A stretch of 28,991 bases of DNA. Source: JAWLFI01 sp964525165 (GTDB lineage Bacteria; Bacteroidota; Bacteroidia; Chitinophagales; Saprospiraceae). The notes beneath the pieces are model-generated. The model did no database searches. It was not told where the DNA came from and was given only the letters and a program-made list of their open reading frames with translations. The position numbers were made by a program, and so were the translations under genes. The stretch covers positions 1 through 28,991 of the forward strand of contig CAZGGG010000036.1 of assembly GCA_964525165.1 (NCBI GenBank), read 5' to 3'. Positions 7,617 through 15,463 of the stretch are shown piece by piece. Position 1 is the stretch's first letter. Every line of letters begins with the position of its first letter.

Positions 7617-8374
7617 TCATATTTTCTTCCGCTGCGGTCTACATTGGTGCTATTGGCCTGTTGGGTACCCATGAGCAAAACATCCTGGATATTCACATGA
7701 GCTGGTCTGCTGGCAATAAAGTAAATGGTCTCAGCAACATCTCTGGATTTTAAAGGATTAAAATCTTCGTAGATTTTCGCTCGCTCTTTATCTCCGTCGA
7801 ATCGTACTTCTGCAAANNNNNNNNNNNNNNNNNNNNNNNNNNNNNNNNNNNNNNNNNNNNNGTCCAGGCGCATTCCCTGGTTAATGGCGTCTACCGCATG
7901 CTTACTGGCACAATATACATTCCCATTTGGGTATGCTTCCTTTCCGGCTGTGGAAGCTACATTAATGATGTGACCGGACTGATGTTTGACCATTTCCTTA
8001 CTGATCAGACGAGACATGTGAAGTAGTCCTTTCACATTGGTATCAATCATGGTGTTCCAATGATCCAGATCTCCTTCGTGTATGGGTGCCAATCCTTTCG
8101 CCAAGCCGGCATTATTGATTAAAAGATCTATCTGTTTGAAATCTTCCGGAATACTGGATACAGCTTCTTCGCATTCTTCATAGGAACGAACATCAAATAC
8201 CATGACCAATATGTCTACCGAAAATCGAGATTCTAAGTCGGAGGCGAGTTCCACCAAACGCTCTCTTCTTCGACCGGTGAGGATGAGCTTTGGGGTGCCT
8301 TTTTCAGCGAATACGTGGGCACTTGCCTTTCCAATTCCGGATGTTGCTCCGGTAATCATTACAGTGTTCATCAT
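7613..8374 (-). CDS. Short-chain dehydrogenase/reductase (YdfG-like), interrupted by N gap
   Basis: A classical SDR using NAD(P)H, close in layout to YdfG-type 3-hydroxy acid/serine dehydrogenases. Cofactor motif TGATSGIG at residues 8-15, TGRRRERL after the second strand (an arginine pair that favours NADPH), NNAG at 87-90, and the catalytic triad Ser141, Tyr154, Lys158 (YCASK). The N gap at 7817-7861 removes the segment that usually holds the PG motif. The frame continues across it, but the family normally has about 19 residues where 15 are allotted. The C-terminal part (VRFDGDKERAK, then PAHVNIQDVLLMGTQQ) is typical of YdfG-like enzymes. It overlaps the upstream lipoprotein gene by 4 bases, so it is the last gene of that operon. 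Confidence 0.9.
   Translation of the reverse strand: MMNTVMITGATSGIGKASAHVFAEKGTPKLILTGRRRERLVELASDLESRFSVDILVMVFDVRSYEECEEAVSSIPEDFKQIDLLINNAGLAKGLAPIHEGDLDHWNTMIDTNVKGLLHMSRLISKEMVKHQSGHIINVASTAGKEAYPNGNVYCASKHAVDAINQGMRLDXXXXXXXXXXXXXXXFAEVRFDGDKERAKIYEDFNPLKSRDVAETIYFIASRPAHVNIQDVLLMGTQQANSTNVDRSGRKYD
7817..7861. other. Assembly gap (45 N) inside the SDR gene
   Basis: A run of unknown bases. The frame is preserved, but the family's usual spacing suggests the missing segment may be about 12 bases longer (inference from memory of YdfG-like sequences). Confidence 0.9.
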
Positions 8375-9693
8375 TTTATTTGTTTGATTGTTTCCTCAAA
8401 AGAAACTTTGAAGTCGTTATACTTTGAAGTAGCAGGCCCATTAAATCCTGTATGAACTCTGACAACTTCTTGTTGGCGATTCAAGAATATCAGGGTAGGA
8501 TAGGAGATAACCTCATTGAGGAATCCTAACCTTTTCGTGGCTTGTTGCTTATCAGATGAACCCATAAACCAGATATCATAGGGCAGGTCAAGTAGTGCAC
8601 GATAATCTTCAAGTCGCCGAAGTACTTCAGTAGTATCCTTGTATTTCTCAAAGGCAAGACCTATAACCTCTACTTCTGAGTCTTTATTACTTTCGATCCA
8701 CTCTGATAAAAACAAGGCTTCGTCTTTACAATTGGGGCACCAGCTTCCCATAATGGATAATACAATCGGTCGGTCTGCATATTTGGGATCTGACAAGCGT
8801 ATCAATTCTCCTGATTCCGGATGGATGCCACTCAGTTGAGATAAGGCATTGGCATCGATTACTTTACTCAAAGAGTCAGGGCTCCTAAAGTTTGCATCTT
8901 TCGTTCGGTGGGCCACCCAACTCGTTTTATAGTGGCTTCCGGACTTATAGAAACCGCTTAAGCTATCTCCCTGAAGCTTGGCTTTAAAAAGGTATGCATG
9001 GGTGCCGTCAAAGGTGCTTAACCACATTTCATCTGCATATACAACCCCTTCGAGAAATCGTAAATCCCCCGTCTCTGTAAGGAATGTGCCGCTGAGTTGG
9101 CTTTCATTCTGTTGAAATTCTCCGACAGCTTTCCATTCACTATTTCCTTTACCAAAAGTAACTGCCCATGAGCCGGAAAGATCAGTTGCCGGCTGTGTTT
9201 CCAAATCGCTGAAGCGACTGGTTTCTCCGTATTTGGCCACGAAGGGTATACGATAATTATTGCCGCGATTACGATCAACAAACTCACCTTGCAACACTTC
9301 TTCTTTAAACTCAGCGTGGATATAGGAATTATACTCCGGAAATTTAATCCTGATCGTATCGTATGCTGTAGATCTGTCTAGTGCAATTTGATATTCTTGA
9401 ACTCGAATTTTTTCTTCGCCATTGATGATATCAATCACAAAGCTATCGGCTTGAGGGTAGCTGATTTCCATTAAAAAAGGTAGCTTATCCTCTTCTATGC
9501 CATCGAATACAGCCACTCTTCTTTCTCTGACGGCATCTTCGTCATAAACCGGATATGGATTATTACTCAGGATCAATTCAGCTCTCCAAATGCCGGGGGG
9601 GATGCCCGAAAGCTCATTCTTAATCTCTACACAAGAAGAGAGGAGGGTGATCAATGCAAGGACAAAAAGCTTTGTTTCAGAATATCTCCGCAT
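8371..9693 (-). CDS. TlpA-type thioredoxin-fold lipoprotein
   Basis: A 440-residue lipoprotein. The signal peptide ends in LLSSC, with Cys21 as the predicted lipidated residue. Residues about 30-155 and 170-262 look like two related all-beta lipocalin-like repeats: GIWRAEL matches GSWAVTF, and each ends in a strand before a charged linker. The C-terminal third is a TlpA-like thioredoxin domain with SWCPNC (Cys319, Cys322) and the cis-Pro segment ISYPTLIF. It is expected to face the periplasm and reduce or exchange disulfides; the client is unknown. It sits 3 bases after the tudor-like gene and overlaps the SDR gene by 4 bases. The fold assignment of the N-terminal repeats is my inference from pattern only. 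Confidence 0.85.
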   Translation of the reverse strand: MRRYSETKLFVLALITLLSSCVEIKNELSGIPPGIWRAELILSNNPYPVYDEDAVRERRVAVFDGIEEDKLPFLMEISYPQADSFVIDIINGEEKIRVQEYQIALDRSTAYDTIRIKFPEYNSYIHAEFKEEVLQGEFVDRNRGNNYRIPFVAKYGETSRFSDLETQPATDLSGSWAVTFGKGNSEWKAVGEFQQNESQLSGTFLTETGDLRFLEGVVYADEMWLSTFDGTHAYLFKAKLQGDSLSGFYKSGSHYKTSWVAHRTKDANFRSPDSLSKVIDANALSQLSGIHPESGELIRLSDPKYADRPIVLSIMGSWCPNCKDEALFLSEWIESNKDSEVEVIGLAFEKYKDTTEVLRRLEDYRALLDLPYDIWFMGSSDKQQATKRLGFLNEVISYPTLIFLNRQQEVVRVHTGFNGPATSKYNDFKVSFEETIKQIK

Positions 9694-9696
9694 AGC

Positions 9697-10221
9697 TTAG
9701 GATTTTGCACCTTTGAAATGATCATCCTTGTATTCAAACAAGACATTGAAGCTTGTTAAACTGCCATATATTCTTGTGATATATTGCTGAAGGTTTACTT
9801 TTTCCTCATCAGATAGCTGGCTGCTATTGATTCGTTGTTCCATAACCCTTAAGCGGTCTCGCACCATCACTATTTTATGAAAAAAAGTTTCTATCGGCAT
9901 TTCTTTGGGCTTCAGACCTTCCCGACCTGCTTGTAAGATGAGTGTTCCACCTTCCCATTTGTCGCCCAACTCGACATGTTGTTGGATATCAGAATACATA
10001 TTGATTACTTTGATCATTGATTTCTCAACTTCATTTAGACTGAGCGCTTCGTTGGCAGGTATGGCTTCTATAACTTCCCATTGATCGTAGGTTCTTCCTA
10101 CTTGTTTGACACCATAGGTCATAAAGGTTACTTCATAGGCAGCTTTATGTACAGCAATGATTACGCCCTCTCCAAAAGCCGGATGCTTCACTCTTGATCC
10201 AACACCTAATGTTTCTTCCAT
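9697..10221 (-). CDS. Conserved protein with tudor-like N-terminal motif
   Basis: A 174-residue cytoplasmic protein with no signal peptide. Residues 8-50 (GSRVKHPAFGEGVII, then VTFMTYGVKQVG) resemble the small tudor/SH3-like module found at the C-terminus of UvrD/PcrA helicases and in related nucleic-acid-linked proteins. The rest (about 60-174) is predicted helical, with charged heptad-like stretches (VRDRLRVMEQRINSSQLSDEEKVNLQQ split over positions 118-146). I recognise it only as a conserved Bacteroidota type with no assigned function. It lies 10 bases after the symporter gene and 3 bases before the TlpA-type lipoprotein gene, so it is in the operon, but the neighbours do not reveal its role. 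Confidence 0.75.
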   Translation of the reverse strand: MEETLGVGSRVKHPAFGEGVIIAVHKAAYEVTFMTYGVKQVGRTYDQWEVIEAIPANEALSLNEVEKSMIKVINMYSDIQQHVELGDKWEGGTLILQAGREGLKPKEMPIETFFHKIVMVRDRLRVMEQRINSSQLSDEEKVNLQQYITRIYGSLTSFNVLFEYKDDHFKGAKS

Positions 10222-10231
10222 AACGTGTAAA

Positions 10232-11548
10232 TTATTCTTTTTCCTTTGAATAATAATCGTCCCATTCTTTTGTTTTGGGTCGACCCAATTTATTTATTGA
10301 TTTTGCCACTAAGACAGAAACGGTTGCATCGCCGGTGACATTGACCACTGTTCGGCACATATCTAAAGGTCTGTCAACCGCAAAGATCAATCCAATGCCG
10401 GCAGCACTAACACCCACACTTTCCAGTACAATAATGAGCATCAAGATACCAGCTCCGGGTACTGCTGCAGACCCAATAGAAGCCAAGGTGGCGGTGACCA
10501 CAATGGACAACTGTTGACCAATGGTTAGATCCTGAGCAAAAACCTGGGCAATAAACACCGCGGCAATCGCCTGATACAGGCTGGTTCCGTCCATATTGAT
10601 TGTTGCACCGATAGGGCAAACGAAGCTGGCCACTTCTTCCTCGACACCTAAGTGTTCTTCTACACGTTCCATAGTGACCGGGAGGGTGGCAGCTGAGGAG
10701 GAAGTCGAAAAAGCCAAAAGTTGAGCCGGTGATATTTTTTTCAAAAACTCAATGGGAGGATAGCCGGCAAAGATCTTGACCAAAAGTGGATAAAAAACCA
10801 ATACCATTACTGCTAATCCAACCACTACCGTAAGTGAGTAAGCCCCCAATGCGATAAAAATATCAGAACTAGGAGATTCTACTACTAAGGCAGCCATGAG
10901 TGCCAATACACCGTAAGGAGCTGTCAACATGATGATGTCAATGAGCTTCATGATGACTTCATTAAACCCAATGAAAAAATCCTTGACAGGCTGACCGTGC
11001 TTCGGATCTACTAATATTAATCCAATCCCAAACATGATAACTACAAATATGATCTGAAGCATATTTCCATTATCTGTGGCAGCAGCAATAATGTTATCAG
11101 GAACTAAATCGACGAGAGGTTGCAAAGGACCTTTCCCTTTTTGGTTCAGGGCTTGTTCCATTTTAAGGTTGGCATCATTCTCATAAGTACTCATCAGTTC
11201 TGCCTGAGTCTCTTTGGAAATGAACTTGCCCGGCTGTACCAAATTGACCATCAATAAGCCTAAACTTACAGCAACCACAGTTGTAATAAGGTAGATCATG
11301 ATTGTCCTTCCTCCCATTTTGGAAAGCTGTGAAATGTCTTTCAGTTCAGCGACACCTACAATAAGGGAAGCTACGATAAGTGGAATGGCGAGTAATTTCA
11401 GCGCATTGATAAATATCGTTCCAAAAGGTTTGATGAAATCTACGACAAACTCTTTACCACCGGTCACATTGACGGCTAAAAAGCCGACAACGATTCCGAA
11501 GACCATGCCTAAAATAATTTGCCAATGCAAGGGTAAGCGATTCCACAT
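10232..11548 (-). CDS. Dicarboxylate/amino acid:cation symporter (glutamate/aspartate type)
   Basis: A 438-residue inner-membrane transporter of the DAACS/GltPh family with eight transmembrane segments and two re-entrant hairpins. Family motifs are all visible: the serine-rich HP1 tip (AFSTSSSAATLPVTMERV), the sodium-binding NMDGTSLYQA of TM7, HP2 (SIGSAAVPGAGILML), and the TM8 motif DMCRTVVNVTGDATV. Arg399 in that motif corresponds to the residue that holds the side-chain carboxylate of aspartate in GltPh. This favours an acidic amino acid as substrate over a neutral one. The gene lies 51 bases after mnmD, and an inverted repeat (11552-11571) sits just before the ATG. Whether Na+ or H+ drives it cannot be decided here. 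Confidence 0.93.
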   Translation of the reverse strand: MWNRLPLHWQIILGMVFGIVVGFLAVNVTGGKEFVVDFIKPFGTIFINALKLLAIPLIVASLIVGVAELKDISQLSKMGGRTIMIYLITTVVAVSLGLLMVNLVQPGKFISKETQAELMSTYENDANLKMEQALNQKGKGPLQPLVDLVPDNIIAAATDNGNMLQIIFVVIMFGIGLILVDPKHGQPVKDFFIGFNEVIMKLIDIIMLTAPYGVLALMAALVVESPSSDIFIALGAYSLTVVVGLAVMVLVFYPLLVKIFAGYPPIEFLKKISPAQLLAFSTSSSAATLPVTMERVEEHLGVEEEVASFVCPIGATINMDGTSLYQAIAAVFIAQVFAQDLTIGQQLSIVVTATLASIGSAAVPGAGILMLIIVLESVGVSAAGIGLIFAVDRPLDMCRTVVNVTGDATVSVLVAKSINKLGRPKTKEWDDYYSKEKE

Positions 11549-11551
11549 AGG

Positions 11552-11571
11552 TTTTCGATTTAGGTCGAAAA
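11552..11571 (-). promoter_or_regulatory. Perfect 7-base inverted repeat just upstream of the symporter start
   Basis: TTTTCGA at 11552-11558 and TCGAAAA at 11565-11571 are perfect inverted arms with a 6-base spacer. The element ends 4 bases before the ATG at 11548 and partly overlaps a near-match -7 box (TAACTTTT, 11568-11575, minus strand). It could be an operator or an RNA hairpin masking the start. Confidence 0.45.
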
Positions 11572-11599
11572 GTTATGAAATTGCTTTGGCTTTTAAGAA

Positions 11600-12274
11600 T
11601 TATCGCTTCCTGCCTAAGGTCATTTCTCGCTTTCCGGGTGGCCCTGGCAAAGCTTCCACTTCAAATCCGGCAGCCTTTAGATTTCTTTTAAATTGTCCCT
11701 GAGCACAATAGGTAGTCATGATTCCACGGGGGGAGAGCATCTCAAAAAGCACTTCACAAGCCTCTTGTGTCCATAATTCAGGTTGGGCTGCAGGTGCAAA
11801 AGCATCGTAAAAAATAATATGCTGATCCTTCAACTGCAGATCGAAGAAGTCTCCTTTAAGTTTTTGAAAAAAGAATCCTTCCCTCAAATTTATCCATTCA
11901 CCCCAATCTGATTGATGAATCTGATGAAAGATAGTAGAGGCTTCCGGATTTTCAATATGCTTTTCGAAAGACATACCTTGAGCTTCCTCAGGACTCAAAG
12001 GGAACTTTTCTACACTCGTATAATAGAGCTTAGTCTGTAAATAAAGTTCAGATGGAAGCGTGGCACTGAGCAGTGCATTCAAACCGGTTCCCAAACCCAT
12101 TTCAAAAATGCGAATCTGCGGTAGATCAGGGAATTCAGACCGAAATCGATGAAGTCCATGCTTTATGAACACGTGAAGACTCTCCTGCAAGGCACCATGC
12201 CTTGAGTGATAGGTTTCACCAAAAACTTTTGAAATATAAGTATTGGATCCATCTGCAGTCTGCAGAATAGACAT
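11600..12274 (-). CDS. mnmD: tRNA (5-methylaminomethyl-2-thiouridine)-methyltransferase MnmD
   Basis: A 224-residue S-adenosylmethionine-dependent methyltransferase of the DUF752 family, equal to the N-terminal half of E. coli MnmC. It performs the last methyl transfer in forming mnm5(s2)U at wobble position 34 of tRNAs. Hallmarks are YHSRHGALQESLHVFI (residues 22-37), the SAM-binding EMGLGTGLNALL (58-69), and the Asp-containing DAFAPAAQPELWT, followed by GIMTTYCAQGQFKRNL. No FAD oxidoreductase half (MnmC1) is attached, so this is the monofunctional form. The start ATG lies 10 bases after the stop of the 43-residue lipoprotein gene, so both probably share a transcript. Confidence 0.9.
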   Translation of the reverse strand: MSILQTADGSNTYISKVFGETYHSRHGALQESLHVFIKHGLHRFRSEFPDLPQIRIFEMGLGTGLNALLSATLPSELYLQTKLYYTSVEKFPLSPEEAQGMSFEKHIENPEASTIFHQIHQSDWGEWINLREGFFFQKLKGDFFDLQLKDQHIIFYDAFAPAAQPELWTQEACEVLFEMLSPRGIMTTYCAQGQFKRNLKAAGFEVEALPGPPGKREMTLGRKR

Positions 12275-12284
12275 AGAGGAATCT

Positions 12285-12416
12285 TTAGAACAGCAACTTA
12301 CTGATCAGGTCACCGACTTCCTGAATTGAAAAATCTGAAGGGCATCCTACACCTCTGTTACAAGAACTTAGAACGAACACTGCGATAACAGCAAAAAATA
12401 TTGTGACCTTTTTCAT
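12285..12416 (-). CDS. Small lipoprotein, 43 residues
   Basis: An open frame with a full lipoprotein signal: MKK, a hydrophobic core (VTIFFAVIAVFVL), and the lipobox LSSC with Cys19 as lipidated residue. The mature peptide would be only 25 residues, beginning CNRGVGCPSDFS and ending DLISKLLF, with one further Cys. A perfect TACTTTTG -7 box lies 15 bases upstream of the ATG, supporting real expression. The stop is 10 bases before mnmD. Tiny lipoproteins with a G-x-GCP segment after the lipidated Cys seem familiar from other Bacteroidota, but I cannot name a family or function. I consider it a real gene because of the complete lipobox, the promoter box and the tight spacing. Confidence 0.7.
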   Translation of the reverse strand: MKKVTIFFAVIAVFVLSSCNRGVGCPSDFSIQEVGDLISKLLF

Positions 12417-12431
12417 TGATACAATTTTGCG

Positions 12432-12439
12432 CAAAAGTA
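12432..12439 (-). promoter_or_regulatory. Putative -7 box TACTTTTG before the small lipoprotein-mnmD unit
   Basis: An exact TAnnTTTG match on the minus strand, 15 bases upstream of the ATG at 12416. No TTG at 20-base spacing, so the -33 part is unsupported. Confidence 0.5.
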
Positions 12440-12529
12440 AAGATTTCTCCAAAAACGGAAAGAGAATTCAATTTATTATTGAAAATCCACTTCATTTATG
12501 AATTTATTTATCTTAGAAAAAATTTTAAT

Positions 12530-13885
12530 ATGAGAATTCATATCATTTCTATAGGAGGAGCCGTCATGCATAATATTGCGATTGCTTTAAAACTCCAAGG
12601 GCATCTTGTTTCCGGGTCGGATGATGAGATTTATGATCCGTCCAAAAGTCGTCTGGCTGACTATGATCTGTTGCCGGATGCTATGGGCTGGTATCCGGAA
12701 CAAATTACCACAGATATTGACTTTTGCATCTTGGGAATGCATGCAAGAGCCGGTAATCCTGAGATTGAGCGCGCCAAGTCCTTACATATTCCCATCTATT
12801 CGTACCCAGAATATGTGGCTCGGTTTGCAAAAGACAAATTAAAGATTGTCATAGGAGGAAGTCATGGAAAGACGACCACTACCTCTATGGTAATGCATAT
12901 ATTAAAATCAGCGGGTAAAGATTTCGATTATCTGGTAGGAGCAAAACTGGAGGGATTTGACCATATGGTTCGTTTCAGTGATGCTCCGATCATGGTGCTA
13001 GAAGGGGATGAGTATCTGAGCTCTGCAATTGACCGAAGGGCTAAATTCATTCATTATAAGCCTCAATTAGCCGTTCTGACGGGTGTCGCATGGGATCATA
13101 TCAACGTATTCCCCACTTTTGATAGTTATTTACAGACGTTCAGAGATTTCTTAACGAGCCTTCCGGCAAAGGCGAAACTGTTCTATTATGGTTCAGATGA
13201 TACATTAACACAATTGGTTACAAAGACAGAGGTAGAAGCAGTTTCTTATGACCATATGCCCTATAGAATGAATGAGCAAAAGCTCATGGAAATTGAGATA
13301 GATAGTCAATGGTACCCAACATCATTAGTAGGTACCCATAATGCACAAAATTTGAATGCCGCTTATTTGATTGCGCGCGCTCTGGATATCCCCAATGAAA
13401 TCATCGGGGCATCACTAGCTCATTTTAGAGGTGCATCAAAAAGGTTGCAATTACTGGCAGAGAAACGGGGACAGAAAGTGTTTCTTGACTTCGCTCATGC
13501 TCCTTCAAAAGTGAAAGCCACCATGGATTCCATTCAAGAACAGTTTCCGGAACAAAAGTGGATTGCAGTAGCAGAATTACATACCTATAGCAGTTTAAAT
13601 GTGAAATTCTTGCCACATTACGCTCACGCCTTAGATCGAGCTGATAATGCCTGTGTTTTTTACTCTCCCCATGCGGTTAAAATGAAAAAAATGGAGCCCA
13701 TGGAAGCAGAAGACATCCGAAAAGGATTTCAGCGCTCCGACCTGTCCATAGCTACCAACAAGGAAGAGCTTAGGGATTTCCTACAACCTTATATCCATAA
13801 AGGATATAGCCTGCTGTTAATGTCCTCCGGCACTTTTGGAGGAACGAATGTCCGGGATCTAGCCAAGGAATTCTTGGGCCTATAA
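12530..13885 (+). CDS. mpl: UDP-N-acetylmuramate:L-alanyl-gamma-D-glutamyl-meso-diaminopimelate ligase (Mpl-like Mur ligase)
   Basis: A 451-residue Mur ligase of the Mpl type, which reattaches recycled murein tripeptide to UDP-MurNAc in the cytoplasm. The N-terminal Rossmann part begins MRIHIISIGGAVMHNIAIAL. The ATP-binding loop is GGSHGKTTTTSM (residues 109-120), followed by LEGDEYLSSAID, the GTHNAQNLNAA motif that opens the C-terminal domain, and FLDFAHAPSKVKATMDS. Mpl rather than MurC is favoured by HAPSKVKAT, which is typical of Mpl. The start at 12530 is chosen because homology begins exactly there; the frame stays open upstream, but only into the divergent promoter region. It overlaps the next, convergent gene by 6 bases at the 3' end. 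Confidence 0.92.
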   Translation: MRIHIISIGGAVMHNIAIALKLQGHLVSGSDDEIYDPSKSRLADYDLLPDAMGWYPEQITTDIDFCILGMHARAGNPEIERAKSLHIPIYSYPEYVARFAKDKLKIVIGGSHGKTTTTSMVMHILKSAGKDFDYLVGAKLEGFDHMVRFSDAPIMVLEGDEYLSSAIDRRAKFIHYKPQLAVLTGVAWDHINVFPTFDSYLQTFRDFLTSLPAKAKLFYYGSDDTLTQLVTKTEVEAVSYDHMPYRMNEQKLMEIEIDSQWYPTSLVGTHNAQNLNAAYLIARALDIPNEIIGASLAHFRGASKRLQLLAEKRGQKVFLDFAHAPSKVKATMDSIQEQFPEQKWIAVAELHTYSSLNVKFLPHYAHALDRADNACVFYSPHAVKMKKMEPMEAEDIRKGFQRSDLSIATNKEELRDFLQPYIHKGYSLLLMSSGTFGGTNVRDLAKEFLGL

Positions 13886-15286
13886 GGCTTCTTCAATCAG
13901 ACTGTATATCTCCTCTTTGGAAGAAGGACGCGGAGCATCAGCAGAGATAATGTTTCCATCCTTTCCGATGAGCAAGAATCTGGGGATAGCTTGAATCAGA
14001 TAAGATTGATTAAGATCTGACTCCCAGGCATTCTCGGTAAAAAGCTGAATGCCTCCCATATTGTCTTCCGTGACCATTTTGTACCAAGCATCGTAATCGC
14101 TGTCGATAGAAACAGAAACCAACGCTAAATTTTCCTCTTCAGCATATTTTTCGTACATCGTTTCTAAGTGAGGAATTTCTTGTCGGCAGGGACCACACCA
14201 AGTTGCCCATACATCAACGTAAACTACTTTCCCCTTCAGGTCAGATAGAGCTATAGTCGTGCTGTCTACAGTCTGTCCTGTAAAGTCCGGTGCGGGAGCG
14301 CCTTGTGCTATTTTCTCCCAATCTGTAATTTTTGAGAGTAGTTTTGCTTTTCGATCCTCATCTTCGGTAAAAGCATAAACTTGCTCCGTCAACCAGTCAC
14401 TAAAACTTCCTACGCCTCCATAAGTGATTTGCTCATCTAAAAGACTTACTTTAAATGTCTTTTGTAAAGCTTCAGAATTGTAAATACTATCCGCCCAATG
14501 GAACAATGTTGCAATTCTGGTAGAGTCATCCTTTATGAATGTATCTGTGGAGGCATAATATAAATTTTGCACATAACTATACGTAAGGCTTTGCTTGGAC
14601 TCCAGTTGCAATAGTTTTTCCTCAAAGACCGAAAACTGAACAGCAAAGTTATCCCAATATGCAGGATCTACATCAAAGCTGTCTAACTTTGCGACACTGG
14701 GGTGGTACACAGGATAGTTAACGGCATAATCATTTATTCTATAGCCCATATGGCTTTTCACAATATCTGCCCATTCGGGTTGTTTTTTCGAAAGATCTTG
14801 CAAAAGGCTATCCATAGAGTTCATCGCTTGATCAATATAGAACTGAAAAGAATCTACTCCCATCCCATAAAAGGCATAAGGATTATTATAAGGGTATTGG
14901 CCTAAGACATCTTTTTGAATTTGCATTGATGCATTTTTTGCAGCAGCCAAACTACCTGCATATTGAGCATCCAACTCATCTTCTTCCATACTCAAAGTAA
15001 TACTCAGGCTTTCTCCAGGACCGACAAATAACTGAATTTGGCTTTTCGCTACCTTTATTACGCCCACATTGGACTCTTGAACCGGGAGAACCAAAGATTG
15101 AGTATCTCCCATGTTTAATGAAATCTCATAGGTGGAATCTTTCCAGCTGAAAGTGGCAATTGAATCTTCAAGATTTTGATTGATGATTTCCAAGGTGAAG
15201 TCTGAATCGTGCTGATTGGAAGACTCTTCTGCACAAGCAGAAAAGAGTATCATCAGGAAGGAGCCGAAGAAGAGTAAGTTTTTCAT
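13880..15286 (-). CDS. TlpA-family disulfide reductase lipoprotein
   Basis: A 468-residue lipoprotein with signal peptide and lipobox FSAC (Cys18). Residues about 30-330 form an N-terminal region: a beta-rich start (SWKDSTYEISLNMGDTQSLVL split over 47-67) like the DUF4369 domains that often precede TlpA in Bacteroidota, then a long helical section. The C-terminal domain is a clear TlpA/ResA-type thioredoxin fold with VDVWATWCGPC (Cys364, Cys367), QEIPHLETMYEKY, and the cis-Pro segment QAIPRFLLIGKDG. It is expected to sit on the periplasmic side and reduce disulfides, for instance in cytochrome c maturation, but the client is unknown. It stands alone; its 3' end overlaps mpl by 6 bases, and its 5' side faces pdhB across 177 bases. 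Confidence 0.9.
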   Translation of the reverse strand: MKNLLFFGSFLMILFSACAEESSNQHDSDFTLEIINQNLEDSIATFSWKDSTYEISLNMGDTQSLVLPVQESNVGVIKVAKSQIQLFVGPGESLSITLSMEEDELDAQYAGSLAAAKNASMQIQKDVLGQYPYNNPYAFYGMGVDSFQFYIDQAMNSMDSLLQDLSKKQPEWADIVKSHMGYRINDYAVNYPVYHPSVAKLDSFDVDPAYWDNFAVQFSVFEEKLLQLESKQSLTYSYVQNLYYASTDTFIKDDSTRIATLFHWADSIYNSEALQKTFKVSLLDEQITYGGVGSFSDWLTEQVYAFTEDEDRKAKLLSKITDWEKIAQGAPAPDFTGQTVDSTTIALSDLKGKVVYVDVWATWCGPCRQEIPHLETMYEKYAEEENLALVSVSIDSDYDAWYKMVTEDNMGGIQLFTENAWESDLNQSYLIQAIPRFLLIGKDGNIISADAPRPSSKEEIYSLIEEAL

Positions 15287-15371
15287 ATCTAGTTTGAATG
15301 TGGAGTGGGGACCCTCAGGTTGAAAGCTTTATCAATTAAAGGTACCATAAATTTAATAGGTCGCATGAAAT

Positions 15372-15379
15372 TACTTTTG
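15372..15379 (+). promoter_or_regulatory. Second putative -7 box TACTTTTG upstream of pdhB
   Basis: An exact TAnnTTTG match 84 bases before the pdhB ATG, without a TTG at the expected spacing. It may give a longer second transcript. A 10-codon open frame (ATG at 15402) lies between the two boxes; I see no reason to call it a gene. Confidence 0.35.
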
Positions 15380-15413
15380 CGAAAGCATAACCTTCAAAGA
15401 TTATGATTGTTAA

Positions 15414-15444
15414 TTGTCCATATTTTAGGAGATAATTACATTTG
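15414..15444 (+). promoter_or_regulatory. Putative promoter of pdhB (TTG-N20-TACATTTG)
   Basis: TTG at 15414-15416, exactly 20 bases of spacer, then TACATTTG at 15437-15444, an exact match to the Bacteroidota -33/-7 layout. The ATG at 15464 follows 19 bases later. Any start upstream of 15464 would lie within or before this promoter. Confidence 0.7.
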
Positions 15445-15463
15445 CAGGGTAAACGAAAAGATT

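Noticed and set aside
12170..12175. Second CACGTG core inside mnmD
   Set aside because: Flanking bases are not symmetric beyond the core on both sides, so it does not match parS.
15402..15434. Ten-codon open frame between the two pdhB boxes
   Set aside because: No repeated codon, hairpin or terminator nearby to suggest a leader peptide; length is within chance.
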